Positions 1 to 7,869 of a DNA stretch of 58,576 bases are shown in pieces; position 1 is the stretch's first letter; each line of letters opens with the position of its first letter. This stretch comes from JBBDJB01 sp040880125 (lineage in GTDB: Bacteria > Planctomycetota > Planctomycetia > Pirellulales > JBBDJB01): the NCBI GenBank assembly GCA_040880125.1, contig JBBDJB010000061.1:1-58576 (forward strand). Reading direction: 5' to 3'. A program made the position numbers and the translations under genes. Under the pieces are notes generated by a model. The model was not told where the DNA came from, made no database searches, and worked only from the letters and a program-made list of their open reading frames with translations.

Positions 1-160
1 GAGCAGCCTGAATCCATTTGGTACCAACACTCACAGAAAATGGAAGATACAAGGGCGGTTAAAGAGCATCAAGCAGCGAGATCGAGCAGACTTTCGCAAT
101 CGCCTCTTCGGAATTCCTCGTCGACCTCCCGTGCGGAGAAGAAAAGCGGAGAAAAGTACC

Positions 161-192
161 CCCTCTCCCAGCCTCTCCCCGGAGGGGAGAGG
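161..192. repeat. Family B hairpin repeat (CCCTCTCC / GGGGAGAGG)
   Basis: Pyrimidine-rich CCCTCTCCC stretches are followed by the complementary GGGGAGAGG, so the segment can fold into a hairpin. It is the first of about a dozen copies of this family in the window, all in intergenic DNA. Confidence 0.7.
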
Positions 193-214
193 AGTTTGTT
201 AAGCGCAGACAGGA

Positions 215-431
215 ATGTCGTCAATCACCCTCTCCCTCTGGGAGAGGGCCGGGGAGAGGGCTTTCGGAATGGAGCACAGACAAGAAATGTCGTCAGTCTC
301 CCTCTCCCCTCTGGGAGAGGGTCGGGGAGAGGGCTTTCGGAATGGAGCACAGACAAGAAATGTCGTCAGTCTCCCTCTCCCCTCTGGGAGAGGGTCGGGG
401 AGAGGGCTTTCGGAATGGAGCGCAGACAAGA
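215..431. repeat. Three tandem copies of a 72-73 bp composite repeat
   Basis: Units run 215-286, 287-359 and 360-431 and are nearly identical. Each holds a family B hairpin (CCCTCTCCC...GGGAGAGGG...GGGGAGAGGG), then TTTCGGAATGGAGC and half of a family A sequence (GCACAGACAAGAAATG). Several overlapping open frames cross this array, but they follow from the repeat and are not genes. Bases 1-502 hold no supportable gene; the array ends about 70 bp before ettA. Confidence 0.85.
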
Positions 432-502
432 ATGGCTGTGCCACTTCGTGACCTCTGCCACCTGAATACCAATAGTCACCGCATCGCCGCATACGAGGCA
501 TC

Positions 503-2176
503 ATGGGCAAGCAATACATCTATCAAATCTCGAACCTGACCAAGAAGTACGGCCGGCGCGAGGTCCTCAAGGACATCTGGCTGGCGTTCTATCCGGGCGC
601 GAAGATCGGCGTGCTGGGCGGCAACGGTGCCGGCAAGAGCACGCTGCTGCGGATCATGGCCGGGTTGGATCGAGAGTTCGACGGCGAGGCCCGGCTCACC
701 GACGGCTTTACCGTCGGCTACCTCTCGCAAGAGCCGCAATTGAACCCGGACAAGGACGTGTGGGGAAACGTCGAGGAGGCGGTCGCCCCGATCCGCGCGC
801 TGCTCGACGACTTCAACGCCATCTCCGAACGGCTGGGCGAGCCACTGGAACCAGAGGAGATGGAAAAACTGCTCGACCGCCAGGCCCGAGTGCAGGACCG
901 CATCGACACGGCCAACGCCTGGGAGCTGGATCGGCAGATGGAAATCGCCATGGACGCGATGAACCTGCCGCCGGGCGACGCCGACGTTACCACACTCTCC
1001 GGCGGCGAGCGCCGCCGCGTGGCGCTGTGCAAGATCCTGCTGGAGCGTCCCGATCTGCTCCTGCTGGACGAGCCGACCAACCACCTCGACGCGGAAAGCG
1101 TCGCCTGGCTGGAGCGGCACCTGGCCGAATACTCCGGCACCGTGGTGGCGGTCACGCACGATCGCTACTTCTTGGACAACGTCGCCGGCTGGATTCTGGA
1201 GCTGGATCGCGGGCAGGGCATCCCCTGGGAGGGGAACTATACTTCGTGGCTCGAACAGAAGAAGACCCGCCTGGAGAAGGAAGAGCGGGCAGCGTCGGCC
1301 CGGCAGAAGACGCTCGCGCGCGAGCTGGAGTGGATCCGCATGTCTCCCCGCGCGCGGCAGGCGAAGAACAAAGCTCGCATCAAATCGTACGAGGCCATGT
1401 CGGCCGATCAGTTCGACCAGCGCGACCGGGAGCTGGAGATTCAAATCCCCGCCGCCGGTCATTTGGGCGACTTGGTGATCGAGGCGGAAAACCTCGCCAA
1501 GGCGTACGACGACAATGTGCTGTTCGAGAGTCTCAGCTTTCGGCTGCCGCCGGGCGGCATCGTCGGCGTGATTGGCCCCAACGGCTCGGGAAAGACCACG
1601 CTCATGCGGATGTTCACCGGCCAAGAGACGCCCGACCAAGGAGAGCTGCGCATCGGGCCCACGGTGGAGCTCGGGTACGTGGATCAGAACCGGGACTCGC
1701 TCTCGGCGGACAGCACGGTCTTCGACGAGATCTCCGGCGGGCACGAGACGCTCAAGATGGGCAGCCGCACGATCAACGCCCGCGCGTACGTCTCCCGGTT
1801 CAACTTCCAGGGCCCCGACCAGCAGAAGAAGGTGGGCAACCTCTCCGGTGGCGAGAGGAATCGAGTCCACCTAGCGAAGCTGCTCCGCCGCGGCGCGAAC
1901 GTTCTGTTGCTCGACGAGCCGACCAACGACCTGGACGTCGACACGCTGCGCGCCCTGGAGGACGCGATCTTGAACTTCGCCGGCTGTGCGGTGGTGGTGA
2001 GCCACGACCGGTGGTTTCTCGATCGCCTGGCGACGCACATCCTGGCCTTCGAAGGGGACGGCTACGCCCACTGGTGCGAAGGCAACTTCGAAGTCTACCA
2101 GCAGCAGCGCCGCGAGCGGCTCGGCGAATCGGCCGACGAGCCGCAGTGGTTTCGTTATAAGAAGCTTCAGCGCTGA
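503..2176 (+). CDS. ettA: Energy-dependent translational throttle protein EttA (ABC-F ATPase)
   Basis: This cytosolic ABC-F protein has two ATPase domains and no membrane segment. It is 557 residues long, the usual EttA length. Walker A GGNGAGKST lies at about 39-47, signature LSGGERRR near 166 and Walker B LLLLDEPTNHLD near 188. The second half has GPNGSGKTT near 358, LSGGERNR near 447 and LLLLDEPTNDLD. The charged linker between the domains and the opening MGKQYIYQ are typical of EttA. In the family, EttA binds the ribosomal E site and gates entry into elongation according to the ATP/ADP ratio. The ATG at 503 is chosen because the ABC homology begins directly after it; no strong Shine-Dalgarno site is visible. 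The SDR gene follows after 40 bp. Confidence 0.93.
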   Translation: MGKQYIYQISNLTKKYGRREVLKDIWLAFYPGAKIGVLGGNGAGKSTLLRIMAGLDREFDGEARLTDGFTVGYLSQEPQLNPDKDVWGNVEEAVAPIRALLDDFNAISERLGEPLEPEEMEKLLDRQARVQDRIDTANAWELDRQMEIAMDAMNLPPGDADVTTLSGGERRRVALCKILLERPDLLLLDEPTNHLDAESVAWLERHLAEYSGTVVAVTHDRYFLDNVAGWILELDRGQGIPWEGNYTSWLEQKKTRLEKEERAASARQKTLARELEWIRMSPRARQAKNKARIKSYEAMSADQFDQRDRELEIQIPAAGHLGDLVIEAENLAKAYDDNVLFESLSFRLPPGGIVGVIGPNGSGKTTLMRMFTGQETPDQGELRIGPTVELGYVDQNRDSLSADSTVFDEISGGHETLKMGSRTINARAYVSRFNFQGPDQQKKVGNLSGGERNRVHLAKLLRRGANVLLLDEPTNDLDVDTLRALEDAILNFAGCAVVVSHDRWFLDRLATHILAFEGDGYAHWCEGNFEVYQQQRRERLGESADEPQWFRYKKLQR

Positions 2177-2216
2177 ATCCAGACCGGCCACATCTCGTAC
2201 TCGACAGGAGCACGCA

Positions 2217-2990
2217 ATGCTTCCCGGAATCAAGCTGTTTGATCTAACCGGTCGCCTGGCGATTGTGACCGGCGGTTCGAAGGGGCTCGGGCAGGCGATG
2301 GCCGAAGGACTGGCGTCGGCCGGCGCCGATGTGCTGCTAACGAGCCGCAATCAGGAAGAAGTTCAGGCCACGGCCGAAAAAATCGCCGCCGAGTACGGCC
2401 GCCGCGCGATGGCCCTTCAAGCGGATGTCACCTCGGCCGACGACTGCGCCAGGGTCGTCGCCACTGCCTTCGATGAATTCGGGCGGATCGATATTCTGAT
2501 CAACAACGCCGGCGTCAACATCCGCGGGCCCATCGGCGAGTTGAGCTATGAGCAGTTTCAAGAGGTGATGCGCACCAACGTCGATGGCGTATGGCTGATG
2601 TGCAAGGCCGTGATCCCGATGATGAAGCTCGGCGGCTATGGCCGCATCATCAACATGGCCAGTACCTTGGGTGTGGTGGGGTTGGCCGACCGTACGCCCT
2701 ATACGACCAGCAAAGGGGCCGTCGTGCAGCTCACCCGGGCATTGGGACTGGAACTGGCCAAGACCGGCATTACGTGCAACGCCATCTGCCCAGGACCGTT
2801 TCTCACTCCGATGAACGTCCCGATTGCCCAAGCTGAGCAGACGAAGAAATTCATCGTCGGCGCGGTCGCCATGGAGCGGTGGGGCGAACTCCAAGAAATC
2901 CAGGGCGCGGCAATCATGCTCGCCAGTGACGCGGCCAGTTACATGACCGGTAGCCTGGTCACCGTCGACGGGGGCTGGACGGCCCGCTAG
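2217..2990 (+). CDS. SDR family NAD(P)-dependent oxidoreductase
   Basis: This 257-residue protein is a classical short-chain dehydrogenase. It shows the Rossmann motif TGGSKGLG at about 18-25, NNAG near 96, a catalytic serine in NMASTLG, and YTTSK (Tyr about 162, Lys about 166). Length and overall pattern resemble gluconate 5-dehydrogenase, 3-oxoacyl-ACP reductase and related sugar or acyl reductases. The substrate cannot be told from sequence. A GGAG sits about 8 bp before the ATG. It follows ettA by 40 bp on the same strand and may be cotranscribed, but no functional link to translation control is evident. Confidence 0.9.
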   Translation: MLPGIKLFDLTGRLAIVTGGSKGLGQAMAEGLASAGADVLLTSRNQEEVQATAEKIAAEYGRRAMALQADVTSADDCARVVATAFDEFGRIDILINNAGVNIRGPIGELSYEQFQEVMRTNVDGVWLMCKAVIPMMKLGGYGRIINMASTLGVVGLADRTPYTTSKGAVVQLTRALGLELAKTGITCNAICPGPFLTPMNVPIAQAEQTKKFIVGAVAMERWGELQEIQGAAIMLASDAASYMTGSLVTVDGGWTAR

Positions 2991-3188
2991 TGCGTGCAGG
3001 CGGTCCGCGGCGCACTTGGCCAGTGAAGCGGGCGGGACGAGCGACCCGTCTGCATTGGAGCACTGCTGTAAAAAGAGAGAGCGGACGCCCGCTTTATGTC
3101 GCCGTCTTGGCCAATCGTCAGGGCATATGCGATGCCGGAGGATTAGCGAAGCCGAACGCGGGCGCCCGCTCTACCAAGAACCGAGCCG

Positions 3189-4442
3189 TTATTGCCTGGG
3201 CTGTTCTGGCGTTTCGGGCCTGGGCTGTCCCGGTGCGCCAGCAGGCGGCAACGCTTCGTCGGGCGGTGTCGCGTTGCTAGGCTCGGTCGGTCGGGCGGCC
3301 TCGCTTGATTCCCCCTCAGAGGTCGCCTCGCTTCCAGAGGTTCCACGTTGTTGCATTTGGTTCAACTGCCGGCGGACGTTGTTCAGCTCCTGCCGCAAGG
3401 CTTGAACCTCTTGCTGTAGCTGCTGCATCTGATCTCCTCGGATCTGAGGGCGCATCGCGGTGCGCGGCTGTTGCTGCCCACGCGCGATCTGCCCGGGCTG
3501 CTCGCGATAGACCACGCCTTCAGTAAAGGCTTGGCGGCCCGGCGCCAGTTCCGGCGAGACCGTCATGGTGCGGCCGTTGCGGAAAACCTGCAGTTGGACA
3601 GGCTCACCCGGCTGCATCGTGCGGACGGCGTTCACGAATTGCCACACGTCCTGATGCGTCTCACCATTGACGGTGCGGATCAGGTCGCCCGCCTGCAATC
3701 CCGCCTGCTCGGCAGGGCTGCCACGGAACACCGACTCGACCCAGATACCTTCTTCGGTGCTGCCGGCCAACAGAACGCCCAGCGAAGCACGGGCTTCGGC
3801 CGTGCGGCCTTGCTGACCGCTCAGGTCCAGATAAATCGTCTCTCGTTGATCATCGCGAATGATCGTCACCGGCACGCGAGAGGTTCCCTCAGTGCGGCGG
3901 AAGAAGACCTGCACTTCTTCGGGCGAGTTGAACTGGCGACCGTCGATAGCGACGATGCGATCGCCCTGCTGCAGTCCCGCCTGCGCCGCGAGGCTTCCCT
4001 CGCTGAGGGATTGAACGGTCAGACCTTGTTGGCCTTCCTGCTCGCTCGCCTGGAGCTGCCAACCCAGGTCGGCTTGGGCTCCAGCACGGCCCTGGTCGGG
4101 CTGTTGCTGTTGGCCTTGGCGATCCTGTTGCTGCTGGTCCTGCGGGCGCTGTTGCTCCTGTTGGGGCTGTTGCTCCAGTTGGGGCTGCTGCTCCAGTTGG
4201 GGCTGCTGCTCCAGTTGGGGCTGCTGATCTTGCTGGCGCTCTTGCTCTTGATCGCGCTGCTCTTGTTGTTGCGCCTCTTCCTGTTGCTGTTGATCGGCTT
4301 GATCTTGCTGGTCGGCCTCAGGCGTTTCCGGAGGTTGCGGAGTCTCCTGTTGAGCCATGGCTGTTGGAGCCACCATCAGGCATGCGGCAGCCATTCCTGC
4401 CAACGTCCACTTACGGTGAATTCCCATGAACATCGATTTCAT
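3189..4442 (-). CDS. Exported Gln-rich protein with two PDZ domains
   Basis: The 417-residue product starts with a signal peptide ending near AMAQQ. A very Gln/Glu/Asp-rich segment follows at about 30-125, with a repeated QLEQQP unit. Two PDZ-like domains come next: one near 130-215 with GLQQGDRIVAIDG, one near 225-300 with GLQAGDLIRTVNG. A short coiled coil (about 340-370) and a Pro-rich tail follow. PDZ domains bind peptide C-termini, and here they sit without a protease domain, unlike DegP/HtrA, so a scaffold or substrate-binding role outside the cytoplasmic membrane is the best inference. It is the last of four minus-strand genes (PRC-barrel, DUF3309, CsbD, PDZ) and lies 40 bp after csbD. 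The composition resembles the PRC-barrel protein and the product at 6830. Confidence 0.85.
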   Translation of the reverse strand: MKSMFMGIHRKWTLAGMAAACLMVAPTAMAQQETPQPPETPEADQQDQADQQQQEEAQQQEQRDQEQERQQDQQPQLEQQPQLEQQPQLEQQPQQEQQRPQDQQQQDRQGQQQQPDQGRAGAQADLGWQLQASEQEGQQGLTVQSLSEGSLAAQAGLQQGDRIVAIDGRQFNSPEEVQVFFRRTEGTSRVPVTIIRDDQRETIYLDLSGQQGRTAEARASLGVLLAGSTEEGIWVESVFRGSPAEQAGLQAGDLIRTVNGETHQDVWQFVNAVRTMQPGEPVQLQVFRNGRTMTVSPELAPGRQAFTEGVVYREQPGQIARGQQQPRTAMRPQIRGDQMQQLQQEVQALRQELNNVRRQLNQMQQRGTSGSEATSEGESSEAARPTEPSNATPPDEALPPAGAPGQPRPETPEQPRQ

Positions 4443-4482
4443 CTCCTAATCCGAGTGTCGCGAAACGCGTTTATCCGAAGTA

Positions 4483-4701
4483 TCAGCGCGTGCCCGCAGT
4501 GCGCGAGACGCTCTTTTCAAACTCGCGAATCTGGCGATCGGCTTCGTCGCGAGCCATTCCATATCGCTCCTGAAGCAAGCCGGCGAGTTGTTCTTGCTCG
4601 CCCTGGATGCGATCGACGTCGTCGTCGGTCAGATCGCCCCACTTTTCGCGAGCCATTCCCTTGTACTGCTTCCAGTTCCCCTTGATGGTGTCCCAATTCA
4701 T
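4483..4701 (-). CDS. CsbD family stress-response protein
   Basis: This small 72-residue protein begins MNWDTIKGNWKQYKGMAREK, the hallmark of the CsbD family, and is hydrophilic throughout. CsbD proteins are general-stress proteins in Bacillus and many Gram-negatives; their biochemical role is not known. The internal ATG at 4701 is used because the family homology starts exactly there and an AAAGGAAA ribosome-binding site lies just upstream. A longer in-frame start at 4782 would add 27 unrelated residues. It sits between the DUF3309 and PDZ genes on the same strand, consistent with a stress regulon. Confidence 0.9.
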   Translation of the reverse strand: MNWDTIKGNWKQYKGMAREKWGDLTDDDVDRIQGEQEQLAGLLQERYGMARDEADRQIREFEKSVSRTAGTR

Positions 4702-4785
4702 CGTTGGTTTCCTTTCAACCTTATTTCCGCAGAGCCGTGAAAAACCGCTGTTGCCAAACTCGACTCGCTGCTGCGAACGCAAAAC

Positions 4786-4941
4786 TCAGAACAGGATTCC
4801 CAGCAGCATGAGAACGACAATGACAACCAGGATCGTCCCAATGATTCCGCTGGGCGCGTATCCCCAGCCGCGGCTGTAGGGATAAGTTGGCAGCGCTCCG
4901 ATGAGCAAAAGAATCAGCACGATCAACAGAATGGTTTCCAT
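4786..4941 (-). CDS. DUF3309 family small membrane protein
   Basis: A 51-residue frame starting METILLIVLILLLIGALP and containing TYPYSRGWGYAPSG matches the DUF3309 pattern: a hydrophobic helix, an aromatic PxxPYSRGWGY motif, then a second hydrophobic helix. It was read directly from the reverse strand (start codon complement at 4939-4941, stop at 4786-4788). The function is unknown. Family members are often found beside other small stress-type genes such as CsbD, as here. A hairpin at 4991-5023 separates it from the PRC-barrel gene upstream. Confidence 0.85.
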   Translation of the reverse strand: METILLIVLILLLIGALPTYPYSRGWGYAPSGIIGTILVVIVVLMLLGILF

Positions 4942-4983
4942 GGACCGCCTCGTGCGGGGTTAGATTTCGTTGAACACGCGTAT

Positions 4984-5023
4984 ATTCAAAGCGGCGGCCC
5001 GCACGTCACGGCCGGGCCGCCGC
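4984..5023 (-). terminator. Hairpin downstream of the PRC-barrel gene
   Basis: A perfect 11-bp stem (GCGGCGGCCCG at 4991-5001, CGGGCCGCCGC at 5013-5023) lies 14 bp after the minus-strand stop codon at 5037. On the minus strand it is followed by TTTGAATATA, a short T/A-rich stretch, so it may act as an intrinsic terminator or attenuator before DUF3309. Confidence 0.55.
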
Positions 5024-5036
5024 CAGGTTCGCTAGA

Positions 5037-6089
5037 CTACTGATCAGACCGCTCCGGCTGCTCAACCTGTCGCTGCCGGCGCTGGCTGGGGAAATTGCGC
5101 TCGATCTGTTGTTGCCATTGGGCATCGGCCGTGTTGGGCCACGCATCCCTATCGAAGCCCTGCGCACTCTCGAGCTCCTGCTGGCTGACGTTTAGCACCA
5201 AATGGTACTCCTCGTCCTGCTGACCAAGCTGAAGACGGTTCCACGGGATGGCGAACAGCTTTCCGCCCAGGCCAAGCGTCTGGCCGAATGCCAGGGCCGC
5301 ATAACGGACGCGGCCGCGCTGGCCGTCGATCACTAAGTCTTCGATCTCGCCGATCTCCTGGTTCGAGTCGTTGCGCACGTTCATGCCGCGCACCTTCGAA
5401 AGACGGATGCCGACGTCGCCTTGACGCCCACGGCGCTGTCCCTGGGCTGCCTGGTCCGACTGACGTGTCGGCTCGGCCTGGTCCGTTGCTTCATCGGCCT
5501 GACGCTGCTGACGGTCCGCTTGGCGCTGCTCTCGGCGCTGTTGGCCGTCGCGGCGGGCTTGAATCTGATAGCGGCCTTCGATCTGCGCAGCCCATTGCGG
5601 CGAGGCCAGATCGGGCCAGTTATTCTCCTCGAACCCCTGGGCGTTCTCGAACTGCTCCATGGGAATGTTCAGCACGTAGTGCCTTTCGTCATCCTCGCCG
5701 GTCGCCATTTGAAGCCCTTGGAACGGAATGGCGAACAGCTTTTCGCCCAATCCCGCAAAGCCGCCGAACGACAAGGCCGCATAGCGCACTCGGCCGGACC
5801 GCATGCCGACGACCAAGTCGTGGATTTCACCAAGGTCCTCGCCTTGGGCGTTCTTGACCTCCGTCCCGATCAATTCCGACGCCCTGTGGACGTTCGCTGA
5901 CCGCTGGAGCCGCTGCTGGGCCCGATCAGGCTGCTGCGGCTGCTGCTGAACTTCCTGCTGTTCCTCTTGTTGTGCTTGATCTTCGACTTGTACGTCGACA
6001 TCCACTTGTCCCCAGGCCGTGCTTGCCGCCCACGTCAAGGTGACGCACACCGCCAACCACCGGGTCATGTGTCCTCTGGCCATTGTCAT
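5037..6089 (-). CDS. Exported protein with two PRC-barrel domains
   Basis: The 350-residue product has a signal peptide (cleavage near STAWGQ) and a Gln/Glu-rich linker. A PRC-barrel domain follows at about 68-150 (motif ELIGTEVKNAQGEDLGEI). After a second Gln/Arg-rich linker comes a second PRC-barrel at about 225-310 (NDSNQEIGEIEDLVIDGQRG). Each barrel ends with a similar segment, AQGFEENNWPD and AQGFDRDAWPN, which marks an internal duplication. PRC-barrels are small beta-barrels that bind RNA, protein or tetrapyrrole partners; exported forms are common but uncharacterised. ATG codons at 6089 and 6083 are both plausible, with AAGGAAA just upstream. It is the first gene of the minus-strand cluster ending with the PDZ gene. 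Confidence 0.88.
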   Translation of the reverse strand: MTMARGHMTRWLAVCVTLTWAASTAWGQVDVDVQVEDQAQQEEQQEVQQQPQQPDRAQQRLQRSANVHRASELIGTEVKNAQGEDLGEIHDLVVGMRSGRVRYAALSFGGFAGLGEKLFAIPFQGLQMATGEDDERHYVLNIPMEQFENAQGFEENNWPDLASPQWAAQIEGRYQIQARRDGQQRREQRQADRQQRQADEATDQAEPTRQSDQAAQGQRRGRQGDVGIRLSKVRGMNVRNDSNQEIGEIEDLVIDGQRGRVRYAALAFGQTLGLGGKLFAIPWNRLQLGQQDEEYHLVLNVSQQELESAQGFDRDAWPNTADAQWQQQIERNFPSQRRQRQVEQPERSDQ

Positions 6090-6829
6090 TTTCCTTTCGT
6101 ACGTCAGGCTTGAGAAAAGTTGCGTTGTTCCTGTTGGAAGAGTGTCGGAGCGGTCGGTCCGCTATCGACACCACGGCATTTGCAAAGGTTGTGCCATCGC
6201 AGCCTCGCCGCAGGTTTCTTCACCTACATCCGGTGTGCGGCGATACTTGGAATCGCTAAGGGCGCTTTCCCCGCGGGGAACTACCTATCGACGCCGCGCG
6301 TATTCTTGCCCAACGACAAGACGTCATGGGAACAACACGCAGCATCGCGGCATTCTGTCTCCGCTGATGTATGCGCCTGCTGCCATACACAGCCTTCGCA
6401 GGTACGACAGAACATCCATCGAAGTGCGGCACGGTAGGAACGTGTGGGTTCCGCAGTCAATGCGACGGTTTAACGCGGCCCAGACAGCACGTCAGCATGA
6501 CGCGGCTGGATGTGAAGTTTTTCACCAACCGCCATATCGCGGCGGATCTCGCTGTTTGGTGCTGCGATTCTCGCCCCGGCCGACAGTTTGGCCGCTTTCC
6601 CATGACAATCGAAGCAGCGTAGCGGGGCGACTGCGTGCGGCTAACTGGCTTTCTATGGGAAGGAACATCGCCCACGGCCGGGAAAGCGTGGGCCGGGTTT
6701 TGCCGAGCGCTTGGAACGGAAAGTGCCATAGGCGAGGGATTCAATTTCGCGATCAACGTCGCGAATGCCGCTTGCGTGTTGCAAGCGCCGACCGCGGTCC
6801 CGATGGAATTGTCTGCAAGGAGAGTGAAG
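6090..6829. other. 740-bp divergent intergenic region
   Basis: This separates the PRC-barrel gene (minus) from the Gln-rich gene (plus) and should carry promoters for both. No convincing gene is seen: short frames on both strands lack a ribosome-binding site and have no recognisable domain. Only the last 15 bases (AAGGAGAG at 6818) are clearly functional, as the ribosome-binding site of the next gene. Confidence 0.5.
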
Positions 6830-7711
6830 ATGTATGCCAAACTTCGTCTGCTCGTGGGTGCCGGCTTGTTGCTGGCAGTCGCGGGCGTGACCATTTCCGC
6901 CCAGGAACAGGCCCAGGAACAAAACGAGCAACCACCACAACTGCAACAACGTCCGCAAGCCGAGCAGCAACCCGGTCAACAGGACCAGCAAACCCCTCAG
7001 GACCAGCAAACCATTCGGCGAGGCGACCCGCAGACGGATCGGACCGATCAATTGTGGAAACAGGTCGGCGAGATTCACAGCCGGATTGTGGCCATGGAAG
7101 TCGCCCAAGCCGCCGCGCCGGGGCGTGCTGGACAGACTGATCGTCCTGGTGATCGCCCGGGCGCGCTTCCGGACGGCAATGCCGACAATGCGGACCGCCA
7201 ACCGCAGCAAGGCCAGCGCGAATTGCAAGGCCAGCGCGAATTGCAAGGGCAGCGCGAATTGCAAGGCCAGCGCGAACGCGGACCGCAACGCGGCGAGGCG
7301 GAAACGTCTCGCACCCAGCAGTTGTGGCTCCAGATTGGTCGCCTGCACAAGCAGATCGTCGCCTTGGAAGCGGCGCAAATGACCCGGCCGGGCGCACTTC
7401 AGCGCCGTGGCGCATCTGCCGAGCCTGGGCAAAGCGCGCAAGCGAACCCGCAGCAGCCGGGTCAATCGCAGCCGGGCCAGCAGCAGCCAGGACAGCCGCA
7501 GGCGGGCCAGCAGCCGGGACAGCCATCGGCGGGACAGCAGCCGGGACAGCCATCGGCACAGCTGTCGGAGCTAGTTGCCGGGCAGAACCCGCAACTTCAA
7601 CAGCTTTGGCAACAGATGGCCCGGCTTCAGTCCCAGATTGTCAGCATGGAGGTGAAAGACGCCGCTGAAATGACGCGCACCTCCGCACCGCGTGAATCGC
7701 AGCGGCAATAA
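6830..7711 (+). CDS. Secreted Gln-rich protein with a tripled ~27-residue helical motif
   Basis: This 293-residue product is of unknown function. The start at 6830 is set by AAGGAGAG at 6818-6825 and by the signal peptide that begins there (MYAKLRLLVGAG..., cleavage near ISAQ). After a Gln/Pro-rich segment, a motif of the form QLWxQxGxxHxxIVAMExAQ occurs three times: near 65-90, near 160-188 and near 250-278. The third copy is more diverged (QLWQQMARLQSQIVSME). Between copies lie low-complexity tandem repeats: a QGQREL unit repeated (DNA 7210-7275) and a GQQPGQPSA unit. The composition matches the PDZ and PRC-barrel proteins on the other side of the divergent region. No known domain was recognised. 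Confidence 0.8.
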   Translation: MYAKLRLLVGAGLLLAVAGVTISAQEQAQEQNEQPPQLQQRPQAEQQPGQQDQQTPQDQQTIRRGDPQTDRTDQLWKQVGEIHSRIVAMEVAQAAAPGRAGQTDRPGDRPGALPDGNADNADRQPQQGQRELQGQRELQGQRELQGQRERGPQRGEAETSRTQQLWLQIGRLHKQIVALEAAQMTRPGALQRRGASAEPGQSAQANPQQPGQSQPGQQQPGQPQAGQQPGQPSAGQQPGQPSAQLSELVAGQNPQLQQLWQQMARLQSQIVSMEVKDAAEMTRTSAPRESQRQ

Positions 7712-7837
7712 GTCGCCGCACGATTTTGACGAGCGATAAGCATGGTGTCCCGAGAAGGTCTGGCGATGATGACTGGACCGCGGCTGAACCCCAAGCCGGC
7801 CGACTCGGGCACCATGGCTTTTTGCCCGCTCGCGGTG

Positions 7838-7862
7838 ACACAGACATTCTTGTCGGTGCAGT
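7838..7862. repeat. Degenerate family A hairpin repeat
   Basis: CACAGACATTCTTGTCGGTG is a diverged copy of the CACAGACA-TTCC-TGTCTGTG hairpin. It lies in the 158-bp space between the convergent genes ending at 7711 and 7870. Confidence 0.55.
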
Positions 7863-7869
7863 GCACCGA

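Noticed and set aside
215..431. Tandem repeats as a possible CRISPR array
   Set aside because: The units are contiguous with no variable spacers, and no cas genes are present.
3471..4685. 404-residue plus-strand frame opposite the PDZ and CsbD genes
   Set aside because: The Leu-rich run is the complement of Gln codons in the PDZ gene. The minus-strand genes have clear domains.
6277..6304. GGAACT-N16-CGTATT, resembling an ECF sigma promoter, in the 740-bp divergent region
   Set aside because: It lies about 530 bp from the nearest plus-strand start, and a short match of this kind is expected by chance. No ECF sigma gene is nearby.
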